This document shows, piece after piece, positions 22,815-30,382 of a DNA stretch of 43,924 nucleotides. Within the stretch, counting starts at the first letter, position 1. Every line of letters begins with the position of its first letter. This DNA is from Bacillota bacterium. Lineage in GTDB: Bacteria; Bacillota; Clostridia; Christensenellales; SZUA-584. The stretch covers positions 1 through 43,924 of the forward strand of contig JAEWRI010000014.1 of the NCBI GenBank assembly GCA_023460085.1. The letters are read 5' to 3'. The position numbers and the translations under genes were made by a program. The notes beneath the pieces are model-generated. The model was not told the origin of the DNA. It saw only the letters and a list, made by a program, of their open reading frames with translations, and made no database searches.

Positions 22815-25379
22815 ATGAAGAAAACGCTGATGGTCGTAGATGGTAACAGCCTCATGTACCGCGCTTTCTACGCGCTGCCGCTGCTTACCAACAAGGAGGG
22901 TCAGTATACCAACGCGGTATACGGATTCTTTTCAATGCTCATCAACGCCCTCGCATCGGTAAAGCCCGATTGCCTCGCCATCGCGTTTGATATGAAGGGT
23001 AAAACATTTCGTCATGAGATGTATACAGAATACAAGGCCGGACGCAGGGAAACGCCTGATGAGCTGATTCCGCAGTTTGATCTGCTGAAAGACGCGCTGC
23101 GTGGTATGGGCATTGCCGTACTGGAGAGCGAGGGATACGAGGCAGACGATATACTGGGGATGCTCTCCAAGCTGGCGGAAGCGCGCGACGCCGATTCCGT
23201 GCTGCTGACGGGAGACAGGGATGCGCTGCAGCTGATATCATCCCATTGCCGCGTGATGCTGACACGCAAGGGAGTGAGCGAGCTGGCACTTTTCGACAGG
23301 GAAAAGCTGAGCGAAGAATACGGTCTGGAACCCGCGCAGATCATCGACCTGAAGGGGTTTATGGGCGACGCTTCGGATCACATTCCCGGCGTTCCGGGCG
23401 TAGGGGAGAAGACCGCGCTGAAGCTGCTGCATGAATACCGGGACATGGACGGCGTATATGCGCAAATTGACAATATCGCGGGCAAGCTGAAGGAAAAGCT
23501 CTCGGTTAATCGGGAGCTCGCTTACCTCAGCCGCACGCTGGCCACCATCGACACCAATGTGCCGATTGGCGTTACGCTGGACGATCTGACATTCGGCGGG
23601 ATGACCGCGGAGGCGGCGAAGCCTGTGTTCGCGCGGTTTGGCTTCGGATCGCTGCAGAAAAGGCTGGAGGGTGGGGATGAAGGCATTCCGGTACCGGAAG
23701 TTCCGGCAACGGAGGCTGTGCGCATCTCGGATATACCCGCGCTGCGGGAAGCGCTGAAGCAGGCAGCGCATGCTGAGTTGGTGGCGCTTGATCTCGAAGG
23801 TGAGATTTCGTTCGCATTTGCCGGAGAAAAGGAATATATACTGCAGGTTGAGCATTCGCTGCTCAACGTGGACTTTACGCGCGAGATGGTGCTGGATGAA
23901 ATGGCAGCGGTGCTCAGCGACGTGCGCATTCCCAAGCTGCTTCATGACGCGAAACCAGCCATTGCGATGCTGCGCGAAGCCGGAATAGAGCCCAAGGGCA
24001 TCGTATTTGATACCAAGCTCGCGGAATATGCGCTGGATCCGGGCACTTCGGATTACTCACTGCGCACGCTGGGAGAGAAGTACGGCGTTTCGGGCAGCGC
24101 CGCGGCGATACAGAAGCTTTATCCGCTGCAGAAAAAGCTGCTGGAGGACAACGGCTTGTGGATTGTTTACAGCCGCATTGAAGCGCCGCTGACGCAGGTG
24201 CTGCTGGATATGGAGCGCACGGGTTTTCGTATCGACAGGGAGGCGCTGCACGCGAGCGAGAGCGAAATGACGCGTCAGCTGGACGCGCTTACGCAGGATA
24301 TATACACGCTGAGCGGGTATAACGATTTCAACATCAATTCCACCAAGCAGCTGGGACAGTTGCTGTTCGAGAGGCTGAGCCTGCCTGTCGTCAAGAAAAT
24401 GAAGACGGGCTATTCTACCGATATCGAAGTGCTGGAAAAGCTCTCCGGCAAGCATCCCGTAATAGATAAGATTATTGAATACCGAAAACTGAGCAAGCTG
24501 AAGAGTACCTATATAGATGGTCTGGCCAAGATTGCCGACAAGGACGGCTTTGTGCATACGACGTTCGTGCAGATTTCCACCGTAACGGGGCGCATCTCCA
24601 GCAAGGAACCCAATCTGCAGAATATCCCTGTGCGCACGCAGGAAGGCCGGGAAATACGAAGGCTGTTCCTGCCCTCTTCGTCAGAAAGGAAGCTCGTCGC
24701 GGCGGATTATTCGCAGATAGAGCTGCGCATTTTGGCGTCCATCGCGGGGGATACCGTCATGCAGGAGGCATTCCGCGAGGGCTTAGATATCCACACGCGC
24801 ACCGCCTCCGAGGTTTTCGGCGTATCGCTGGACGCGGTAACATCCGATATGCGCCGCAGCGCTAAGGCGGTCAACTTTGGAATTGTCTACGGCATCAGCG
24901 ATTTCGGGTTGGCGAGGAATCTGGATATTCCCGTCAAACGCGCGGCGGAATATATCCGGCGCTATTTCGAGCGGTTTCCGGGGGTTCGCGCCTACATGGA
25001 CGGCATCATCGAAAAGGCCAAAGCGGACGGATATGTAACGACGCTGCTGGGGCGGCGCAGATACCTGCCGGAGCTAAAATCCAACAACTACAATATCCGC
25101 AGCTTCGGAGAGCGTGCGGCGCTCAATACGCCCATTCAGGGAACAGCGGCGGATATCATCAAGCTGGCGATGATAGATGTTCACAGCAAGCTGCTGGACG
25201 GCGGCTATCAGTCCCGGCTCATCCTGCAGGTGCACGACGAACTGATCATCGACGCCGCGCCGGAGGAAGCGGGCGCGGTGGGAGCGCTGCTTAAAGAGTG
25301 CATGGAGAACGCCTACCCGTTGGATGTGCCGGTGGTTGCACAGCTCTCGGTGGGCGACAACTGGCTGGACGCAAAATGA
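22815..25379 (+). CDS. polA: DNA polymerase I
   Basis: Encodes 854 residues from the ATG at 22815; an in-frame TTG at 22803 would place the GGGAGA site inside the gene. The N-terminal 5'-3' exonuclease domain (about 1-290) has VVDGNSLMYRAFYA and the EADDI and TGDRD metal-site segments. The middle 3'-5' exonuclease-like domain looks degenerate. The polymerase domain shows motif A (DYSQIELRI), motif B (RRSAKAVNFGIVYG) and motif C (QVHDELI). It replaces RNA primers and fills repair gaps. coaE starts within its last codons (ATGA overlap), a common Bacillota arrangement, and slt follows. Confidence 0.96.
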   Translation: MKKTLMVVDGNSLMYRAFYALPLLTNKEGQYTNAVYGFFSMLINALASVKPDCLAIAFDMKGKTFRHEMYTEYKAGRRETPDELIPQFDLLKDALRGMGIAVLESEGYEADDILGMLSKLAEARDADSVLLTGDRDALQLISSHCRVMLTRKGVSELALFDREKLSEEYGLEPAQIIDLKGFMGDASDHIPGVPGVGEKTALKLLHEYRDMDGVYAQIDNIAGKLKEKLSVNRELAYLSRTLATIDTNVPIGVTLDDLTFGGMTAEAAKPVFARFGFGSLQKRLEGGDEGIPVPEVPATEAVRISDIPALREALKQAAHAELVALDLEGEISFAFAGEKEYILQVEHSLLNVDFTREMVLDEMAAVLSDVRIPKLLHDAKPAIAMLREAGIEPKGIVFDTKLAEYALDPGTSDYSLRTLGEKYGVSGSAAAIQKLYPLQKKLLEDNGLWIVYSRIEAPLTQVLLDMERTGFRIDREALHASESEMTRQLDALTQDIYTLSGYNDFNINSTKQLGQLLFERLSLPVVKKMKTGYSTDIEVLEKLSGKHPVIDKIIEYRKLSKLKSTYIDGLAKIADKDGFVHTTFVQISTVTGRISSKEPNLQNIPVRTQEGREIRRLFLPSSSERKLVAADYSQIELRILASIAGDTVMQEAFREGLDIHTRTASEVFGVSLDAVTSDMRRSAKAVNFGIVYGISDFGLARNLDIPVKRAAEYIRRYFERFPGVRAYMDGIIEKAKADGYVTTLLGRRRYLPELKSNNYNIRSFGERAALNTPIQGTAADIIKLAMIDVHSKLLDGGYQSRLILQVHDELIIDAAPEEAGAVGALLKECMENAYPLDVPVVAQLSVGDNWLDAK

Positions 25380-25966
25380 AGCGAAGGATTATCGGAATTA
25401 CCGGGGGCATAGGCTCCGGCAAATCAGAGGTTACCGCGTATCTGCGGCGCAGGGGAGAGCGTGTCATCTGCGCGGACGAAGTTGCGCGGCAGGTCGTGCG
25501 GCCGGGAAGCCGGGGCGCAGAGGCCGTACGTTCGGTTTTCGGTGACGGATTTTTCCTGCCGGGCGGTGCGCTCAACCGCGCGAAGCTTGCGCAGCGCGTA
25601 TTCGGCGACGCAAATGCGCTGGAGAGGCTGAACGCAGCGCTGCACCCCGTTATTCTGGAGGAAATATGGGCACAGGCATCTTGCATACAGGGCAGGGTGT
25701 TTATCGACGCGGCCCTGCTGGTGGAAACGGGTATGCACAAAAAGGTAGATGCGGTATGGTTGATTACCGCTGACAGGGAAACGCGGATTCAGCGCGTCAT
25801 GCTGCGGGATGACGCTTCGCGCGAGGCGGTGGAGAAGCGCATGGAAGGGCAGACAGACGACGAAAGTCGGATGAATGCTGCGGATGAAGTCATCGACAAC
25901 AGCCAGGAGATTTCGGATCTGCATCGAAAGATTGATGCACTGCTGAAAGCGTACGGTGAGGAATGA
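25376..25966 (+). CDS. coaE: Dephospho-CoA kinase
   Basis: Encodes 196 residues from the ATG at 25376, which overlaps the polA stop by four bases; a longer open frame reaches back into polA but has no separate site. P-loop GGIGSGKS is at 9-16, followed by CADEVARQVV, the conserved Asp of the family, and DAALLVETG. It phosphorylates dephospho-CoA to make coenzyme A. Membership of the polA operon is typical. The next gene begins two bases after the stop. Confidence 0.95.
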   Translation: MKRRIIGITGGIGSGKSEVTAYLRRRGERVICADEVARQVVRPGSRGAEAVRSVFGDGFFLPGGALNRAKLAQRVFGDANALERLNAALHPVILEEIWAQASCIQGRVFIDAALLVETGMHKKVDAVWLITADRETRIQRVMLRDDASREAVEKRMEGQTDDESRMNAADEVIDNSQEISDLHRKIDALLKAYGEE

Positions 25967-25967
25967 T

Positions 25968-26537
25968 ATGAAAAGAAAAACGCGCGGCGGAAATGATGCG
26001 GCGAAGATGCGCAAGATATGGACGATCGTGTGCCTGATTGTGGTGTGCGCGACGGCACTGCTTGGACGCGGTGTGCTGGTTTATAAGCTATATCCGCTTC
26101 AGTACGAGGATTATATCACACAATACAGCGAGGAGTCCGGTGTGGATCCCTATCTTGTCTGCGCGATGATAAAAGCGGAAAGCAGCTTCAGACCGGGTGC
26201 AGTCTCAGGAGACGGGGCTGTCGGACTGATGCAGCTGATGCCTTCCACCGCGCAGGAAGTGGCGGACAAGCTGGGCGTGGAAGACTTTACGGAGGATATG
26301 CTGAAGGATCCGGAAGTAAACATCCGCTTTGGCTGCTACCATTTGAGTTACCTGATCGATTATTTTGACGGCAACCAGGACTATGCGATAGCGGCGTACA
26401 ACGCGGGTATGGGCAACGTGCGGGAGTGGGTGAAGACTGATCCGTCGCTGAAAGAGATCCCCTATCCCGAGACTGAGAACTATCTGAAAAAAGTGAAGGC
26501 ATATTATGAGATTTACCAAGGGCTGTATCAATTATAA
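25968..26537 (+). CDS. Lytic murein transglycosylase (SLT domain), membrane-anchored
   Basis: Encodes 189 residues from the ATG at 25968 behind GTGAGGA. A basic N-terminus and one hydrophobic helix (about 17-37) anchor it outside the membrane. The SLT domain has the catalytic Glu71 in IKAESSF, then GAVGLMQLMP and AAYNAGMGNV, all standard. It cleaves the glycan strand of peptidoglycan to form anhydro-muropeptides. Its last 32 bases overlap the next gene, a substrate-binding lipoprotein. The family is also used in wall remodelling during growth or sporulation; the exact role is not set by sequence. Confidence 0.92.
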   Translation: MKRKTRGGNDAAKMRKIWTIVCLIVVCATALLGRGVLVYKLYPLQYEDYITQYSEESGVDPYLVCAMIKAESSFRPGAVSGDGAVGLMQLMPSTAQEVADKLGVEDFTEDMLKDPEVNIRFGCYHLSYLIDYFDGNQDYAIAAYNAGMGNVREWVKTDPSLKEIPYPETENYLKKVKAYYEIYQGLYQL

Positions 26538-28257
26538 ACTGATCTGCCTGCTCCTGTGTGCGGCGCTGACAGCGTCACTGGGAGCGTGCGGCTCCAAAAT
26601 GGCAGGGGCAACGATATCCGAAATACCACAATATACTCTGCCTCCTGTTGTGGGAGAGATAAAACCCGCATCCGGAGGAGATCTTACTTTTCCGATTCCG
26701 AAAAGTCCGGAATCGTTAAACGCGCTGAAGATTGATAATGTGGAGTTGCATAACCTGTATACGCTGATATACGAACAGCCGGTCCGGTTCGATATCAATG
26801 GAAAAGCACAGCCGGAGCTTGCCGAGACGTGGAGTGTGGATGATACTGGTACCATCTGGACATTCAAACTGAGGCAGGGCGTTCAGTGGCAGGGAGGCCA
26901 TGGCGAAATGACCTCTGCCGATGTTCTTTATACGATCGGGCTCATCAAAGGCTATACCAGCGAAGAATCATCTTATGCCCAGTATAACAGCCATATTACG
27001 GATTGTGACGCTCCGGATGAATATACGATCACCGTCACTCTGGACAAGCCCAGCAGACTGGGCGTATATTTCATGACTTTTCCCGTTATGTGCAAAGATT
27101 ACTGCGAAGACGGCGATCCGAATACGCAGACCCCTCTGGGGACGGGGCCGTATGAGGTGACTGAATACAATCCGGAAACGCAGATGCAGCTTACGGTGAA
27201 TACGCTGTGGTGGAAGCAGTCGCCATATATACAGACGCTGACGGCGGTCTGCTACGAGGATCACGACGATGAGTTGGCGGTATTTCAGCAGGATCTGCTG
27301 GATTTCCTCACCACTTCGACCATTACGGTGGGTACGCTTAAAAACAGCCATCATGCGTATGCGGACTACCTGACGCAATATTATGATTGCATCGTACCGA
27401 ATGCGGGAAGCGGGCTCTTCAGTGATGTCGGCATGAGGCAGGCTATCGGGTATGCGCTGGACAGGCGGGATATTATTTCGAAGGCGCTTCTTGGTCATGC
27501 GGTGGCTACGGATTACCCCGTGGCACCGGACTCTTTCCTGTCGGGCACATCGTCCAATATGTATGAATACAATCAGCAAAAAGCGCGTGAATTACTGGAA
27601 GCCGCGGGGTGGAAGGACAGGAATGGTGATGGACTCTGCGAGCAGGTTGACGGCACACAGGTCACCAACCTCGAAATTGTTTTACTCATACCGCTCATAC
27701 AGGAAAATACGTACCGGCACGACGTTGCGGAAAACATCAAATCCCAGCTCGCAGAGATCGGTATCACCGTCAATATTACGGAGGTGGAGGCAACAGAGTA
27801 CAAACAGCGGCTGGAGGACGGCTACTTTGACCTTGCGCTGTGCTCATTTTATCTCGACGACTATCCGGATATTTCCTTCCTGATAGGCACGGGCGGAAGC
27901 AAGAATTACGGTTCGTTTTCGGATGGAACGCTGGATGGTTTGATGGAGGAGTGCTTAAAGGCGCTGGACGAAACCTCCATGGCAAAGGCATTCCAAGCGA
28001 TGGAGCAGCGGTTTATTGAGACCGTACCGCAGATCGGATTGTATTTCAGAACCAATGCGCTGTTGTACGACACCTCAATTGCTATCGCGGGGGACATGCG
28101 GGATCTGAATCTTTTCACCACGCTGCCGCAATGGTATCTGTTTATCAAAAACGAAGACGGTGATATCGTGCCGGTTTCCGAAAGCGTCGGCGCAAGCGCG
28201 ACGCCAGAGGCATCTGCAGGCGCAACGCCTACCGCGACACCCGGCGGGGAGGACTGA
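26506..28257 (+). CDS. Peptide/nickel-type ABC transporter substrate-binding lipoprotein (SBP family 5)
   Basis: Encodes 583 residues. The signal sequence ends in a lipobox SLGAC with Cys28 as the lipidated residue. The mature chain is an SBP_bac_5 (OppA/DppA-type) protein with TFKLRQGVQWQGG, the ADVLYTIG segment and YALDRRDII. It ends in an Ala/Thr/Pro-rich tail. These proteins bind peptides, nickel or other ligands for an ABC importer. No permease or ATPase gene is nearby, so it would act with a transporter encoded elsewhere or as a sensor. It overlaps the lytic transglycosylase by 32 bases, which suggests co-expression and possibly recovery of wall peptides. That is inference. Confidence 0.85.
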   Translation: MRFTKGCINYKLICLLLCAALTASLGACGSKMAGATISEIPQYTLPPVVGEIKPASGGDLTFPIPKSPESLNALKIDNVELHNLYTLIYEQPVRFDINGKAQPELAETWSVDDTGTIWTFKLRQGVQWQGGHGEMTSADVLYTIGLIKGYTSEESSYAQYNSHITDCDAPDEYTITVTLDKPSRLGVYFMTFPVMCKDYCEDGDPNTQTPLGTGPYEVTEYNPETQMQLTVNTLWWKQSPYIQTLTAVCYEDHDDELAVFQQDLLDFLTTSTITVGTLKNSHHAYADYLTQYYDCIVPNAGSGLFSDVGMRQAIGYALDRRDIISKALLGHAVATDYPVAPDSFLSGTSSNMYEYNQQKARELLEAAGWKDRNGDGLCEQVDGTQVTNLEIVLLIPLIQENTYRHDVAENIKSQLAEIGITVNITEVEATEYKQRLEDGYFDLALCSFYLDDYPDISFLIGTGGSKNYGSFSDGTLDGLMEECLKALDETSMAKAFQAMEQRFIETVPQIGLYFRTNALLYDTSIAIAGDMRDLNLFTTLPQWYLFIKNEDGDIVPVSESVGASATPEASAGATPTATPGGED

Positions 28258-28260
28258 CAC

Positions 28261-29013
28261 GTGGACGTCATCACGAGTACTAAAAATGAAACGGTAAAGT
28301 ACGTGCGCAGTCTGCATGACGCAAAAGGCCGCAGCGTGAACCGGGAACTGCTCGTCGAAGGCGAAAAGTGCGTACGCGAGCTGATCGCGTTCCATAAGCA
28401 TGGGCTGCGCAGTATTTTCGTTACGGAAGGCCGTTTTGAGGATGTCGTGCAGGAGGCTCGTTCGGAGGGAGCGCGCGTCTATACGGTTTTACCGCATGTG
28501 ATGGAAGCGCTGTGCGACTGCAAGACACCGCAGGGCGTGGCAGCCGTTGCCGCCTTACCCGCATATGAGACGGTGTATGACGGTTTCATCATTGCGCTGG
28601 ACGATGTACAGGATCCGGCTAACGTGGGAGCCATCATTCGCACGGCAGATGCCGCGGGATGCTCGGGCGTTGCGTTGTCCTCGGGCAGCGCTGACGCGTT
28701 TGCGCCCAAGGCGGTGCGCGCGTCCATGGGAAGCGTGTTCCATCTGCCGGTATTTAAAACCGAGCTGCCGGGGTATCTTGCCGCGCTGAAAAGCAGGGGC
28801 AGCCGTGTTGTCTGCGCTCACCTGAAAGGAGACGCCGATTTTGCGTTTGACTGGAGGCACACCTGCCTCGTGATTGGTAACGAATCGCGCGGGGTTTCAG
28901 ACGCCGTGATGACGTGTGCGACCGACACAGTGCGCATACCGATGTATGGCAAGGCGGAAAGCCTGAATGCTGCGGTGGCCGCAGGGATTCTCATCTATAA
29001 AATCCGCACTTGA
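28261..29013 (+). CDS. SpoU/TrmH-family RNA 2'-O-methyltransferase
   Basis: Encodes 250 residues from a GTG at 28261 with a GGGGAGGA site in the preceding gene's end. The N-terminal substrate-binding domain contains ELLVEGEKCVREL. The knotted SpoU domain has all three motifs: DPANVGAIIRTADAAG, VIGNESRGVSD and MYGKAESLNAAVAAG. Members methylate 2'-hydroxyls of rRNA or tRNA, and the target here is not known. In many Firmicutes such a gene precedes pheST, as here. The stop codon lies in a hairpin (29007-29027) that overlaps the following promoter. Confidence 0.9.
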   Translation: MDVITSTKNETVKYVRSLHDAKGRSVNRELLVEGEKCVRELIAFHKHGLRSIFVTEGRFEDVVQEARSEGARVYTVLPHVMEALCDCKTPQGVAAVAALPAYETVYDGFIIALDDVQDPANVGAIIRTADAAGCSGVALSSGSADAFAPKAVRASMGSVFHLPVFKTELPGYLAALKSRGSRVVCAHLKGDADFAFDWRHTCLVIGNESRGVSDAVMTCATDTVRIPMYGKAESLNAAVAAGILIYKIRT

Positions 29014-29039
29014 AAAGTCTTCAAGTGCTGTGCTATAAT
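29010..29039 (+). promoter_or_regulatory. Promoter for the pheST T-box transcript
   Basis: TTGAAA at 29010-29015 and TATAAT at 29034-29039 are 18 bases apart, giving a transcript start near 29046. CACTTGAA and TTCAAGTG (29007-29014, 29020-29027) form an inverted repeat across the -35 and the trmH stop. Confidence 0.7.
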
Positions 29040-29045
29040 GCCTGC

Positions 29046-29276
29046 ATTAAATGCGGTGAAGTCTGAACAGTATCGCTGCCAAAAGGCATGAGAAAGAGAC
29101 GGGGCGCCATCGGCTGAAAGCGCCCGCTTGCACGCAGTGAGAACCTTCGCAGACTGAGCAGGGGCATATTTCCCCCGGAACGCGCCCGTTAAAGCGCTGT
29201 AAAGGAAGACGGTTAATCGTCTTTGAATTTGGGTGGTACCGCGGACTTTCGCCCCAAGCGAAGGTCTGTTTTATTA
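29046..29276 (+). ncRNA. T-box leader, phenylalanine-type, of pheST
   Basis: The conserved T-box segment TGGGTGGTACCGCG is at 29230-29243. The terminator stem (29242-29252 with 29258-29268, two G-T wobbles) is followed by TTTTATTAT, and competes with the antiterminator because it shares bases with the T-box segment. In stem I, an AGTA (29069-29072) faces GAACCTTCGC, with GTCT pairing AGAC below and TCGCTGC pairing GCAGTGA above. The triplet TTC at 29146-29148 fits a UUC (Phe) specifier. Uncharged tRNA-Phe would thus stabilise the antiterminator and switch on pheST. The gene-free stretch 29014-29346 is almost wholly this element. Confidence 0.92.
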
Positions 29277-29346
29277 TGAGGCCGGAAAGAGGCGCTTTTC
29301 GGTGCACGACTGCGAAAAACTAACCTGCTGAAGGGAGTAGGACTCT

Positions 29347-30372
29347 ATGGATTATCAGGCGATGGACCAACTGGCAGCCTCCGCGCTGGAGGAAATATCG
29401 CGCTGTGCCACAACAGCGGATGCGGAAGCCCTGCGCGTCAGGTATCTTGGCAAGAAGGGTGAGCTCACGGGTGCGCTGCGCAGCATGAAGGACATTCCGG
29501 AAGCGGATCGCCCGGCATTCGGCAAGAAGGTCAATGAGGTGCGGGACGCGCTGACAGAAGCGCTGGACAGCCGGACGCAGCAGCTTTCTCAGGGCGAGAA
29601 GAATGCAAGCCTTAAGGCGGAGCGTGTGGATATCACGCTGCCCGGAAAAGGGCGGGATTTCGGCGGGCTGCATCCGCTGACGCGCGTCTATTATGAAATG
29701 CGCGACATATTTGTCAGCATGGGCTTCACGGTGATGGACGGTCCCGAGGTGGAGTACGACAAGTACAACTTCGAGATGCTGAACATCCCGAAGGATCATC
29801 CCGCGCGCGATATGCAGGATACGTTTTATGTCTCGGAGGATGTGGTGCTGCGCACGCACACTTCGCCGGTGCAAATCCGGACGATGCTCAGCCAGAAGCC
29901 GCCCATCCGTATGATATGCCCGGGCCGCGTTTACCGTATGGACGACGTGGACGCCACGCATTCGCCGGTATTCAACCAGATGGAAGGGCTTGTTGTGGAC
30001 AAGGGCATACAGTTTGCACACCTGAAGGGAACGCTGGACAGCTTTTTGAAGGAACTGTACGGCAGCAACACAAAGACGAAGTTCCGGCCGGGTTTCTTCC
30101 CGTTCACGGAGCCCAGCGCGGAGGTGGACGCGACATGCGCAAAGTGCGGCGGCGCGGGCTGCGGCGTATGCAAGGGAACGGGCATGATCGAGTTGCTGGG
30201 CTGTGGCATGGTGCATCCCAATGTGCTGCGTATGTGCGGCATCGATCCGGAGGAATATTCGGGTTTTGCTTTTGGAATGGGCATAGACCGAATCGCCAAT
30301 ATCAAATACGGCATTACGGATATCCGGCTGCTTTTCGAGAACGATATCCGCTTCGTATCACAGTTCAGATAG
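29347..30372 (+). CDS. pheS: Phenylalanyl-tRNA synthetase alpha subunit
   Basis: Encodes 341 residues, full length. An N-terminal coiled domain (about 1-85) binds tRNA. The class II catalytic domain follows with HPLTRVYYEMRDIF, motif 2 (RMICPGRVYRMDDVDATHS) and motif 3 near GFAFGMGIDRI. It also carries a Cys-rich insert with CAKCGGAGCGVC, as in many bacterial PheS. With PheT it forms the alpha2-beta2 enzyme. It is under T-box control and precedes pheT by 10 bases. Confidence 0.97.
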   Translation: MDYQAMDQLAASALEEISRCATTADAEALRVRYLGKKGELTGALRSMKDIPEADRPAFGKKVNEVRDALTEALDSRTQQLSQGEKNASLKAERVDITLPGKGRDFGGLHPLTRVYYEMRDIFVSMGFTVMDGPEVEYDKYNFEMLNIPKDHPARDMQDTFYVSEDVVLRTHTSPVQIRTMLSQKPPIRMICPGRVYRMDDVDATHSPVFNQMEGLVVDKGIQFAHLKGTLDSFLKELYGSNTKTKFRPGFFPFTEPSAEVDATCAKCGGAGCGVCKGTGMIELLGCGMVHPNVLRMCGIDPEEYSGFAFGMGIDRIANIKYGITDIRLLFENDIRFVSQFR

Positions 30373-30382
30373 GGAGGACGTT

